Under the pieces are notes generated by a model. The model ran no database searches and was not told where the DNA came from. It saw only the letters and a program-made list of their open reading frames with translations. Of a stretch of DNA of 64,000 nt, positions 8,154 through 16,935 are shown one piece after another; the stretch's first letter is position 1, and every line of letters starts with the position of its first letter. Source of the stretch: UBA4085 sp964556755 (lineage in GTDB: Bacteria > Acidobacteriota > Aminicenantia > Aminicenantales > UBA4085); NCBI GenBank assembly GCA_964556755.1, contig CAZKXI010000003.1:190167-254166 (forward strand). Reading direction: 5' to 3'. The position numbers and the translations under genes were made by a program.

Positions 8154-10742
8154 TCAATCTTTCTCGTCCTTCTTCTTTTCATCGGTCATTTTGAGTTCTT
8201 CACTGAAGAGATCCATGGATTCATCCGTCGCCTTGGCCTTCTGCTCCAGACTGGCCTCGATCTCCTTCTCGACTTCCGCCTTCGGCCTGGCGTACCGCAG
8301 CCGGGACAGGGACCTTACGGCTTCGACCCGACCTGCTCCATCTTCCTCCGGTGTCAAGACCGTCTGAAAGCTGAAGGGGCGGACGACCTGCCCGTTGATC
8401 TGGGTTGAGATATAAGCGTTCCAGTTCGGAATGTTGATGAGGTCGGATTTATTGAAGGTGGGCAGGAACTTGCGCTCAAGCATCTCCGCATCCTCATGCC
8501 CTAACCGGAAACTTATGGTCGTTGCCACGTTGCCGAAAACGGCCTGCAGAATCTTGGGATCCTTGACCTGGGTGAGGAACTGGTTGGCGAGAACGAGATT
8601 GAGCCCAAATTTCCTCGATTCGGACAGAAGAGTGACGAAGCTGCCGGTAGCCATGCTCTGGAATTCGTCCACGTACAGGTTGAATTGCCGCCGTTTCTCC
8701 TTAGGTATGCTGACCCGTCCCATGGCCGCGGCCATCAGCTTGGCTAAAAAGATCATTCCCAGGAAGCGGGAATTCTCTTCGGTCAACTCCCCCTTAGCAA
8801 GGTTGACAAGGAGGATCTTTCCTTCATCCATGATGGTTCGGAAATTGACCAAGGTTCTCTTCTGACCAAAGACGCTGCGCAGAAGCGGATCGAAGATGAA
8901 GCCCTGGAACTTGCTCGCCACGTACCCGCCCATCGATTCCCCTTCGGAGCCGGGTTTTGTGTAATCGTATCGGGGCAGAGACGTCCTAACCCACCGTTCG
9001 AGGATCGGGTCATGGATTTTGAGGGGGAGCCATCTCTTCCAATATCCCTCCGACTGGAAGATGTTATAGAACTCGAGTAGGGTCCCCGGATCTTTGGGGT
9101 TCGACATCGCCAGCAGCAGGTTCATCCTCATGTGTTGGAAGAATACGGGCCCGATCATCTGGGTTTCCTGCCCGTAGTCATCGTGCATCAACCGGCGAAT
9201 GATGCCGACGAATTCCTGGGCAAGGAAATAGCGCTGGTCAAGACTCTGATTCTCGAGCATGTTCAACGCGACCGGGAATTCGGCGTCCGTGGGGTCGATC
9301 AGGACGACATCATCCGCCCTGTCTTCGGGGATGTTGCCCAGCACTTCCTTGTAAAGATCTCCGTGGGGATCGAGGAGGCAGATTCCCTCGCCCCCGCGAA
9401 TATCCTCGAGGATCATGGACTTCAACAGGGTCGTTTTTCCCGTACCCGTCTGGCCGACCACGTAGATATGGCTTTTCCTATCCTCAGGGCCTACCCACAC
9501 CGTTTGAGCGGGGCAGCGGCGATCGGCGATTCCGAGTCGGCAGCCTTTTTCCGGCAGATTGTCCGGCGGAGGGAGGGATCTCCAACTCAGACTGGGAAGG
9601 CCCACGGGCGGATCATTCGTCGCCCACGGAAGACGGAAGAATGAGGCCGCTTCCATGGAATCGAAGAGGTAGGGAAGCCTTCCCTCGCCGCCGGAAGAGC
9701 GTCCTTCCTGATCAAGGGCGAACTGGATTTGGCGGAAGGATTCCAAGTCTTCAGTTTTGGACTTGTGCAAGATATCATAGCCGCCCGCGAAGTACGACTC
9801 CAAACCGGCTTCGCGGCGGCTTCCGGTCCATCCGGCCGGTTCCGTCAAATACGATCCGATCGAGTCGATCACGGAGTTGGGAATGGCAGCGGGGGATCCG
9901 ATTTCAATGAGTCCGAGGGCGGCGTTGTCGCGCAATCCGAACAGCCGTTCCGACTGGAAGCGTTCGTAAATCTGTGCCTGGAGGCGAAGCGCCGGGAAGG
10001 CGCTGCCGCCTTGGATGGCTTTCTCGCAAGCGGCGATTTGAGCTGAGAGAAAACCTTCTTCTCCCGAGTCAAGGCAGGTCGGGCGCAGCCGGAACGAAAC
10101 CGCGATCGGGTGGGCTTCCAAGAGCATGAGCTTAGCGATGAGGCGAAGATCGGTCCACGAGTGGACGAAGGGATAGAGGTGCAGGACCGATCCGGCGGGA
10201 ACGGCTTTGGAGGCACCGCGATTCCTGACGGCTTCTGCCTTGCCTGAAAAACCGATCTTTCTGGATGGATTCGTTCCGGCCAGGGAGTCGAGCGGCTCGT
10301 GCCCGAGCCTTCGACGTATCTCGACGAGCTCCTTCACCTCGAAGGGACGGAGGGTGGCGGAGATCTCCTCGTTAGGCAGAACCCGAAACTCAAATTCGGG
10401 ATAGGTGGCATTCAGAAGATGACCCGTTTGAGAGCGGAAACAGTCCGCTTCGATGACGCTGCATTCGTCCATACGACAGAGGAACGCGATGGATATTCGG
10501 CCGCGCGTATAGAGATCGGCGTGGGGATTGGAGATGATCCTGATCTCATATGTGTTTGCCTCGTCCCCTGAGTTCAAAAGGCTGTTCAGAAAAGCGAAGT
10601 GCCGGCACCGAAAATCCGCTTGGTACTCCTCTTGGGACCCTCCGACAGCGGACCGGGAGAGAAGCGCTTCTAGGCCAAAGGCGAAATACTGGAGGCTTTC
10701 GGAGTGACTGAGGACGAATGAGGGTTTTTTGCCTTGTTGCAT
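8154..10742 (-). CDS. VirD4/TraD-like (HerA-FtsK superfamily) ATPase
   Basis: 862 residues. The N-terminal ~400 residues are a mixed domain without recognised motif. The motor domain begins at about 420: Walker A GQTGTGKT (430-437), ICLLDPHGDLYKEVLG after it, Walker B LYVDEFQS (689-696), then LANQFLTQ, as in type IV coupling proteins with a TraM-recognition-like C-terminal domain. The tail is highly charged. No N-terminal membrane helices are seen, unlike classical VirD4, so it is probably a soluble DNA pump or helicase. No relaxase or secretion-channel genes are nearby, which argues against conjugation and suits a defence or DNA-processing role (inference). It follows the 140-residue gene by 21 bases. 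Confidence 0.85.
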   Translation of the reverse strand: MQQGKKPSFVLSHSESLQYFAFGLEALLSRSAVGGSQEEYQADFRCRHFAFLNSLLNSGDEANTYEIRIISNPHADLYTRGRISIAFLCRMDECSVIEADCFRSQTGHLLNATYPEFEFRVLPNEEISATLRPFEVKELVEIRRRLGHEPLDSLAGTNPSRKIGFSGKAEAVRNRGASKAVPAGSVLHLYPFVHSWTDLRLIAKLMLLEAHPIAVSFRLRPTCLDSGEEGFLSAQIAACEKAIQGGSAFPALRLQAQIYERFQSERLFGLRDNAALGLIEIGSPAAIPNSVIDSIGSYLTEPAGWTGSRREAGLESYFAGGYDILHKSKTEDLESFRQIQFALDQEGRSSGGEGRLPYLFDSMEAASFFRLPWATNDPPVGLPSLSWRSLPPPDNLPEKGCRLGIADRRCPAQTVWVGPEDRKSHIYVVGQTGTGKTTLLKSMILEDIRGGEGICLLDPHGDLYKEVLGNIPEDRADDVVLIDPTDAEFPVALNMLENQSLDQRYFLAQEFVGIIRRLMHDDYGQETQMIGPVFFQHMRMNLLLAMSNPKDPGTLLEFYNIFQSEGYWKRWLPLKIHDPILERWVRTSLPRYDYTKPGSEGESMGGYVASKFQGFIFDPLLRSVFGQKRTLVNFRTIMDEGKILLVNLAKGELTEENSRFLGMIFLAKLMAAAMGRVSIPKEKRRQFNLYVDEFQSMATGSFVTLLSESRKFGLNLVLANQFLTQVKDPKILQAVFGNVATTISFRLGHEDAEMLERKFLPTFNKSDLINIPNWNAYISTQINGQVVRPFSFQTVLTPEEDGAGRVEAVRSLSRLRYARPKAEVEKEIEASLEQKAKATDESMDLFSEELKMTDEKKKDEKD

Positions 10743-10763
10743 GGCGTGATGTCCGTAGATGGA

Positions 10764-11186
10764 TCAACGCCGTGATGGAACTTTGGGCCGGAACTCCGAC
10801 TTCATCTGCAGGAAAACCGCCCGCTGTTCCTCGTCATGGATCAGAATCCTCAATGCGAAGGGAGATGGAAGCGCTCCGCCGGGCGCAAGGCAGGAAAACT
10901 CGAGGCGGCCCAGAATTCCCTTGATCCTGATGTCCTCGATGCGGCCGAGGCCGCATTCGAAGACAAGCTTGCTTCCGTGAAAAACTCGGAAGATCCCGTC
11001 CGCGGAACCACCTTCCGAACCTAAGAAAAGGCGGTATCGGCGTCGGATGAAGAAGCCCGACCTGAGGGCCAGAGAATAGCTGCCTTGGCTCGACCCGGCG
11101 ATTTGATTCTTCTCGATTCCCTTGAGAAACCAAACCCTCTTCACCAGCCTGCGTGGAAAGCCGCCATTATTAATAAGCTTGTCCAT
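10764..11186 (-). CDS. Small beta-rich protein, partner of the VirD4-like ATPase
   Basis: 140 residues; start ATG with a GGGAGAG ribosome site. The sequence alternates short hydrophobic strands with basic turns (for example FFIRRRYRLFLGSE and GKLVF-type strands), suggesting a beta barrel or sandwich. No family recognised. It is the first gene of a two-gene unit with the large ATPase 21 bases downstream, so a cofactor or adaptor role for that ATPase is a reasonable guess. Confidence 0.55.
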   Translation of the reverse strand: MDKLINNGGFPRRLVKRVWFLKGIEKNQIAGSSQGSYSLALRSGFFIRRRYRLFLGSEGGSADGIFRVFHGSKLVFECGLGRIEDIRIKGILGRLEFSCLAPGGALPSPFALRILIHDEEQRAVFLQMKSEFRPKVPSRR

Positions 11187-11382
11187 TAACTCTCCCTCAT
11201 GTTGACACCGAAAACTCTACTCGAATTTCCAAAAGAATTCAATTCCAGAACATTTGGGGTTATATCGGTATCTTTTAATGGTAATTCGCGGACAGCAGTT
11301 GAATCTAAAGACTGTTGAATGCATAATCACATCGAATTGGCCGTAGGACGATATTCTGCAAATCACAATTAAGGGGGGGCTC
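11187..11382. promoter_or_regulatory. Divergent promoter region
   Basis: 196 bases between the minus-strand ATPase unit and the plus-strand Alba-PIN gene. Both must be expressed from here because both are read outward. I cannot pick confident -35/-10 hexamers. An AAGGGGGGG ribosome site at about 11370-11379 fixes the TTG start of the Alba-PIN gene. Confidence 0.4.
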
Positions 11383-12846
11383 TTGGATTCACAAGCAGTG
11401 CTTGACATCTGCGGGAAGAAGATCATCGATTACGTCCTTGATTGCGTAGTTTTGTTCAATCGCGGCTACAAGCGGATTTGCCTCCGTGCATTCGGAAGCA
11501 ATGCTTCCAGAGTTATGATGGTCGTGCGAATTCTTCGAGAAAAATTCCACACCGAGATAATTGATACGAAGATTGACTCTGTCAAGCTAGCTGGATTGGA
11601 TTCCAATTTGCTTTCCATCGTTTTGGAGCTATCACCCGATTTCCAGAGGCAAGAAGGGTTTTTCGAATACCTGCCCGGAGTGCACGAACTGTTCATTGAT
11701 TATCCAATCTACCATTTGCTGTTCGACTGGAAGCTTAATAAAACAAAAAAATTCGAAGTCTATAAATTCGATAAAAGCGACCAGGAGCATAGCGCGCATC
11801 TTCTGACAATCACGGAGGATGAGAAGGGATTGGCATGTCAGATCTCCCTTAGAAAGGAGGATGATTACAAGGCTCGGCAAGGGCTCATGGAAGCGCTTTA
11901 TCGCGCAGGGATGATGATCCCAGGCAACTGGAATGAGGTGCTCAAGAATCTATCGGAATTCGACGATATCGTGTTGGGTATCGATACGAACATCCTTTAT
12001 GGCTGCAATCTTAGCGAGCACTTGCTGCCTCTTTTGTCTCTAGCTTACCCCAAGGGCTTCATCCCGACTCCTAATTGGACGCTTCTGGTGGTTCCCAGTG
12101 CCGTCATGCATGAGATAGAAGGGGCGTCAAATATCAGGGACGAGAAAGGCTATCTGCAAATTGAGGGTCGACTTGGGTTCCGCGCTATGCAGGAAATCAT
12201 AGAGTTGAGCCAAGGAACGGATATTCCCGGTGTCTCACTAATTATTGTAGGAGAGGCCGATCCTATCCTTGACACTAAAGTCGAAATCCAGGGTTTGCGC
12301 GAGGATTTGGCGCGGCGTGAAGGGGAGTCAATAGAAAGGAAAAGGCTGCGATCGTTTAAAAGATCCTCAGGAGATATGATCATCAGGGACCAATTTAAAT
12401 CCTTCCTTCGTTGCATCAACTTCCATAAAGGGACCTACTTTTTAACAGCTGATAAATCGAACGCCGCCTTGGCGAAAACCGAAGCCGTGAATCCGATCCA
12501 TTTAAGAAATCCTAGGGAGTTTACCGGCGATACGAATGCCATCAGGTGCGCTTCGATAGAGGTTGATCACGGCGATCCCGTCATTTTGAAGGTTCCTATC
12601 GGAAGGCTTCTCTTCGAACTGGCCGTTCAATGGAGAACGATTTTCGTTGAATTCGATGGCCAGAAGGTCATGCTCGTGAGTGATTCCAGGGGTGACAGAT
12701 TGGAGAATTGGTTGAATCGCCGTCTATTAATCAAGGATGATTCCTATAAATCTCTCTCTGAAGGTTATGAGGGATTATTCGGTACTCTGAAAACAAGAAA
12801 GAAGTGGATGAAATTGCAGGAGATGTTCACTGGTTTTGGGGAATGA
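11383..12846 (+). CDS. Alba-PIN fusion protein, predicted nucleic-acid-binding ribonuclease
   Basis: 487 residues from a TTG start, supported by AAGGGGGGG upstream. Residues about 5-60 resemble the Alba fold: VLDICGKKIIDYVLDCVVLF, with the paired lysines used for nucleic-acid binding, then GYKRICLRAFGSNASRVMMV. From about 195 a PIN-like nuclease follows, with acidic residues D201 (GIDTNILY), E244 (VMHEIEGA), D331 (SGDMIIRD) and D357 (LTADKSN), the arrangement of a metal-dependent RNase. A C-terminal region of about 110 residues is unassigned. Alba proteins are mainly archaeal, and an Alba-PIN fusion is uncommon in bacteria. It has no antitoxin-like neighbour, so it is unlikely to be a plain VapC toxin. 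Role inferred as targeted RNA cleavage. Confidence 0.75.
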   Translation: MDSQAVLDICGKKIIDYVLDCVVLFNRGYKRICLRAFGSNASRVMMVVRILREKFHTEIIDTKIDSVKLAGLDSNLLSIVLELSPDFQRQEGFFEYLPGVHELFIDYPIYHLLFDWKLNKTKKFEVYKFDKSDQEHSAHLLTITEDEKGLACQISLRKEDDYKARQGLMEALYRAGMMIPGNWNEVLKNLSEFDDIVLGIDTNILYGCNLSEHLLPLLSLAYPKGFIPTPNWTLLVVPSAVMHEIEGASNIRDEKGYLQIEGRLGFRAMQEIIELSQGTDIPGVSLIIVGEADPILDTKVEIQGLREDLARREGESIERKRLRSFKRSSGDMIIRDQFKSFLRCINFHKGTYFLTADKSNAALAKTEAVNPIHLRNPREFTGDTNAIRCASIEVDHGDPVILKVPIGRLLFELAVQWRTIFVEFDGQKVMLVSDSRGDRLENWLNRRLLIKDDSYKSLSEGYEGLFGTLKTRKKWMKLQEMFTGFGE

Positions 12847-13222
12847 TAGCCAACCCGGTGGGTGTACATTTGTGTGCAGATACGGACGAGGGGCGTAAGG
12901 GACTCATAATATTTATGCTCCAGAAACTGAATGGACTGAAGCGGCCATAACCAAAAACTTCCATAAATTCATTTTTTTATCCCGGCACGAGCCAGGCGAA
13001 TCTCGTTGATCCAGCTTTGCTATGGTATTAAGATGTTAGAGGCAAGTGGGTGGCGGCTGCGATGAATCTACTCATGAATGAGCTTTTCTGGAGATTCCAT
13101 TTTGGAAACCCCCTGACTTTTTGTATGGACTCTACCGGCATACGAAGAGAAATAGTTATAATTATATTATTTAATAAGTGCTGCGGAAGTGGCCTTTTAA
13201 ATGACAATCTCTTGAGGCTCCC
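12847..13222. other. Intergenic stretch, no gene seen
   Basis: 376 bases between two plus-strand genes. It includes T-runs (around 12969-12976) and AT-rich segments near 13150-13175 that could hold a promoter for the next gene, but no certain terminator or promoter is identified. A minus-strand frame (13028-13240) has unconvincing composition and is not called. Confidence 0.3.
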
Positions 13223-15784
13223 TTGCTGACGTTCGCGCATTCACAGGTATCTATGGCGCTGGCGAGCCTAGCGGAACTCTTCGTTCGGCCTAGCCCTCAT
13301 GTCGTGATTTCCTACGCTGCCAATTTCGAGCGACTATGGAATTTCGAATCCCTGGGACTCGAGGGCAATGAGCGAATCATCCTTGTTTGGGACGGAACTC
13401 GGGATGGTTTGGCGCTGGGTGCGATCGATCTGTCTGAATTCCTATCTCCATTGACTTGGGCATTGAGCGCCCTCGACCGATGGCCAAAACTCCAAATCTC
13501 TATTTTCGATGCGATTGCCCGGCCGCACCTCCGAGACCGAATCTACCGATTTTATTCGGCCTTGCTCCCCGAGCTGCGCCCTTTCCAGCTCTTATCGTTC
13601 CATACGCTTCTTTCAAATATCTGGGATGAGATTGGGCTATCGCCTATGAGACAGGAGGGATTTGATCATCTGATTAGGTACCTCAGGCATATACTGACCG
13701 AGCATTCTCCTGAAAGCAACCGGCATGCCATCTCGAATATCATAGCCCCCCTGTTACTCATGGGCTGTCGCTTGCCGGTGGTTTCGAACATCTACTCCAA
13801 GCCTTTGCTTGCGCTCTTTTTCTCGATCGGCTTGATAGCCGATGACCAAGACAGCGATAAAACCCAGATAGCAACATGGACAATTAAAAATCGAATACCT
13901 TCTTTTCCGATTCGAGTGCTTCTTATCGATGACCAAGCCAAGCAGGGTTGGACCGATTGGGTGAAAAGCAGGCTTTCCCGCCTCGGCGGAGGAATCACCG
14001 TTTATTTCCACGAAACGGCGGACCAGCTCGTCGATATCCTTGTCCGTTATGCTGATGGGCCATCTCCTCGCCGGCTTCTTGGATCGCCTTTCGCCGATAC
14101 GATTCTGCTCTTGGATTTAAGGCTATTTTCTCGTAAGCACGAGAGTGTCGAGGCGGAATGGATTCGTAAACGACTCGTTCCGCTTCTTGACAGGGAGGTA
14201 TTTTCCCCGTTTTTCGAAGCTGAAGAAAGAGCGAAAATTATCTCTTGGTGCAACAATCCGTCCAGAAACACTGACGCCTATCACTTAGTTTTATCCATTT
14301 TGCCCAGGCTTGTCTCTTATATGGATTATTCTGTTCCGATCGTGATATTCTCTAACACCTCGCAAAAATCTATTGTCGAAGCCCTAGTCGGCCGGGCGAA
14401 TATCCTCATCGGATTCTCCAAGCCCCGCTTTGACGGCACTTCTGGGCAACAACTGAAGGCGGAGACGGAGTCGAAATTCGATGAAACCATCGAGAAATCA
14501 CTGAAGTGGTTAACGGCGGGACGATTCCTTAGACGATTATTGATATTTCCAGAGACTCATGTCGCCGGCGATCATCGGCAAACAGCCGCGCCATTCAATC
14601 ATTTCGAGCTATTCTTGGACGAAAGCGACGTATGCGAATATGGAAGATATTTCAACGTTGGTGGGTGCTTCGCGCTGTTTCAATCGACGGAGTCTATGAA
14701 ACATGCCAAGGAAAAAGCCGAGCGATTCAACTCCTTGTTGGTATCGAAAGGTCTCATCTATTACGACGACCGAATTCGAGGTAACTTGCTCTTTTTAAAG
14801 AAGAGAGAGAAAGATTGGATCCCTATTCTCGAAGTGGGAATGGCTGATAAAAATCTGCGTCCAGCTCGTCTAGGTCTTGTCCGCCTAAAGGAGGATCGAC
14901 GAGATGCGCCCCAATGCGTGTCCGTAGCATTCGAAGGGGATTTCGCAGATAATCGTTACCATTCGATGCTGGAAAGACTCATCGAAGCCTTTCTGAGCAT
15001 AAGCGTGCCGGCTATTCTAAGGGGCATGCCCGACTACGGATGCAGCTCCATATCAGTCTTTCCGGCCACTCGAATCGTCAATGTTGACGATGAAGCTGTT
15101 TATAAGTTCGGATTTCAGGAATTGAGGCACGCCCGTCGGCCTATGTATTATAGCTTCAGCCGGTCGGACTTGTTCCCCATCGTCAGAAGAGTATTAGAAA
15201 AATATAATATCGAAATCGAGATTGAGCGTCTTGTCGCTCAGACTCTTGTCTACGAAATTCCCGCCTATAGTGAATCGCCTGTGTTAAAGCCCGAGTACTA
15301 CTATTGTGCGGAATGTCGTAGACCCTTTCATATTCTGAGAAGGGAAGATGTCAGCTTCAGCTGTCAATGCGCCGATGGTGGGGATTATCAGGCCGACTTG
15401 CGGGCGCTTCATTATATTGCCGACGAGGTGTTGAGCTGCTTTCCTAATGATTCAAGGCCTGACTATTGTGGCCAAGTATTTCTGGGGGATTTGACGGGCG
15501 AGTTCGACGAGTTGTTGAACTCCCGGTACGAAGCTGTTTTGAAATCTCGAGAACGGCTGAGCCAAAATAATCTTCCTGCGGCTCTTTGTGAATTGCACGT
15601 AGCCTTCCCGTGGATTCTGGGCGAAAGCGAGCTCCAAGCGAGAGGAGGAAGACTCAATAAGGCCTTTCACTGGTATCTCCCCCAACTCAAGGATAGAATT
15701 GTCGGCATGAATGAAGACGAATATAGCATCTTAGCTAAACTCTTAGATGACACCGTGACGAATGACGGCTCGGCAGGCGAATAA
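13223..15784 (+). CDS. Receiver-domain/RNase H-like (DUF3800-type) fusion protein
   Basis: 853 residues. A TTG start at 13223 has GAGG upstream; ATG 13253 is an alternative. Residues ~25-200 form an alpha/beta region of unknown type. Residues 229-400 look like a response-regulator receiver: LLIDDQ with D236/D237, phospho-acceptor candidate D298 (LLLDLRL), S377 (VIFSNTS) and K400 (FSKPR), with a long insertion between the D and S strands. From about 461, FELFLDESD followed by FNVGGCFALF resembles the DESG-type opening of DUF3800 RNase H-fold nucleases. A CAEC...CQC cluster near 690-720 may bind zinc. A phosphorelay-controlled nuclease is inferred. It converges on, and overlaps by 42 bases, the membrane gene at 15743. 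Confidence 0.65.
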   Translation: MLTFAHSQVSMALASLAELFVRPSPHVVISYAANFERLWNFESLGLEGNERIILVWDGTRDGLALGAIDLSEFLSPLTWALSALDRWPKLQISIFDAIARPHLRDRIYRFYSALLPELRPFQLLSFHTLLSNIWDEIGLSPMRQEGFDHLIRYLRHILTEHSPESNRHAISNIIAPLLLMGCRLPVVSNIYSKPLLALFFSIGLIADDQDSDKTQIATWTIKNRIPSFPIRVLLIDDQAKQGWTDWVKSRLSRLGGGITVYFHETADQLVDILVRYADGPSPRRLLGSPFADTILLLDLRLFSRKHESVEAEWIRKRLVPLLDREVFSPFFEAEERAKIISWCNNPSRNTDAYHLVLSILPRLVSYMDYSVPIVIFSNTSQKSIVEALVGRANILIGFSKPRFDGTSGQQLKAETESKFDETIEKSLKWLTAGRFLRRLLIFPETHVAGDHRQTAAPFNHFELFLDESDVCEYGRYFNVGGCFALFQSTESMKHAKEKAERFNSLLVSKGLIYYDDRIRGNLLFLKKREKDWIPILEVGMADKNLRPARLGLVRLKEDRRDAPQCVSVAFEGDFADNRYHSMLERLIEAFLSISVPAILRGMPDYGCSSISVFPATRIVNVDDEAVYKFGFQELRHARRPMYYSFSRSDLFPIVRRVLEKYNIEIEIERLVAQTLVYEIPAYSESPVLKPEYYYCAECRRPFHILRREDVSFSCQCADGGDYQADLRALHYIADEVLSCFPNDSRPDYCGQVFLGDLTGEFDELLNSRYEAVLKSRERLSQNNLPAALCELHVAFPWILGESELQARGGRLNKAFHWYLPQLKDRIVGMNEDEYSILAKLLDDTVTNDGSAGE

Positions 15785-16099
15785 AGCGGCTGCGCCCACG
15801 ACAAGGGAGACGAGAGCAGAGGCGAGGATGTCCCCGGCGCTTAGGAAGACCGAGCTCCGGGCGTATTCGCGGTCGAAGATCAAGAGTATCAGCGACAAGG
15901 CGCCGGACCCGAAGAGGAGAAGGCCGAAAAAGCCGATGAGCTGGCCTAGGATGCGGTGGACTGTTCGGCTGCAGCAGTACAAGGGCATTCCGCAGACGAA
16001 TTGAAGGAGAAAAAGGCACAAGGTCCAGACCCCCTTCAGCAGCTTGCCGATGAGGACCGGCAGCCACATCCAGAAGGCCGTCATGCACCCGCCGTTCAT
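15743..16099 (-). CDS. Small membrane protein, last gene of the HerA operon
   Basis: 118 residues with three or four hydrophobic segments, e.g. FWMWLPVLIGKLLKGVWTL, LGQLIGFFGLLLFGSGALSL and DILASALVSLVVGAAALFA. Its ATG overlaps the stop of the HExxH gene by 4 bases, so it should be translationally coupled to it. No family recognised. It may anchor the HerA/HExxH partners at the membrane (inference). The 3' end overlaps the convergent receiver-fusion gene. Confidence 0.65.
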   Translation of the reverse strand: MNGGCMTAFWMWLPVLIGKLLKGVWTLCLFLLQFVCGMPLYCCSRTVHRILGQLIGFFGLLLFGSGALSLILLIFDREYARSSVFLSAGDILASALVSLVVGAAALFACRAVIRHGVI

Positions 16100-16935
16100 C
16101 GTGCGAAACTCCTGAGCAGGAAGCTCTGAGCTTCGAGAACGCGTCCCTGGCGCGAGAGGTCTGCGAGCTCGTCGAAGATTTCGCTCCCGAGACGGTCGCG
16201 GAGAGGGGATAAGTCCCCTTGGAAATAGGCCTTCGCGAGGGCCTCTTCGCCCGCTTGCGCCTCGATCATGCTCACGAGTCTCTCTTCCTGTTCATAGCAC
16301 GGGGCGCGGGCCTCCTCATCGGGCACCAATCGCCGAGTCTCAGGATCGAGCCTGAGAGCATGGCCGAAGAGCCCCCGCTCGACGGGGATCAGCTTGGCGG
16401 TAAGGTGTTCCGTCGATCCCTCCTCGAGGGGCTTGCCCAAGACCACGCCAAGGTGAGGGCTCGACAGGGCGTGCAGCTTCTCGTGAATGACGGTATTGAG
16501 AAGCTTCTCTTTGTTAGCGTCGGCGCGGACGAAGATCGTCTTCCCGTCCCAGAACCCGAGCGTTCTCTCCAGATCGGCGGAGTCGAGGTTGGGATTGATC
16601 TCCAAGAGTCTCTCCCTGAATGCCCTGCGCGAATCGAACTGGACCCTGGCTTCCGTCTCCGGTTTCCGATGATCCGAATCGATGAAGGCCCCATAACGAT
16701 CGGCGATTTCCCGATCGGCCCGGGCCATGATCGTTTCCTTCAGAAGGATCGCGTCTTCTTCTTCCATGCGAGCATCCCGGGCCCATGAAAGATCTTCGCC
16801 ATCGTCCCCGTCCTCGGTTCGCTTTTCGGCTCTGGCGGGATGGAGGTCGTCGGGGAAGTCCACGATCCTTGTCGCGGGTCCTTTTCGAGCGTCGGCCGGA
16901 TCCTCATCCAGATCTTTCATCGGAGGCACGCTCAC
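16096..16935 (-). CDS. HExxH metallopeptidase-like protein
   Basis: 279 residues from a GTG start that overlaps the HerA stop by 4 bases. The first ~60 residues are acidic and probably disordered. The candidate zinc site is H151-E152-x-x-H155 (NTVIHEKLHAL), with E171/E172/E176 just downstream (LEEGSTEHL) as possible third ligand, the layout of gluzincin-type enzymes. No signal peptide is visible, so it is probably cytoplasmic. Inferred to be a protease that acts within or under control of the HerA/VWA operon. The substrate is unknown. Confidence 0.6.
   Translation of the reverse strand: MSVPPMKDLDEDPADARKGPATRIVDFPDDLHPARAEKRTEDGDDGEDLSWARDARMEEEDAILLKETIMARADREIADRYGAFIDSDHRKPETEARVQFDSRRAFRERLLEINPNLDSADLERTLGFWDGKTIFVRADANKEKLLNTVIHEKLHALSSPHLGVVLGKPLEEGSTEHLTAKLIPVERGLFGHALRLDPETRRLVPDEEARAPCYEQEERLVSMIEAQAGEEALAKAYFQGDLSPLRDRLGSEIFDELADLSRQGRVLEAQSFLLRSFAR

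Noticed and set aside
11383..12846. VapC-type toxin of a toxin-antitoxin pair
   Set aside because: Too long, Alba-fused and without an antitoxin-sized neighbour.
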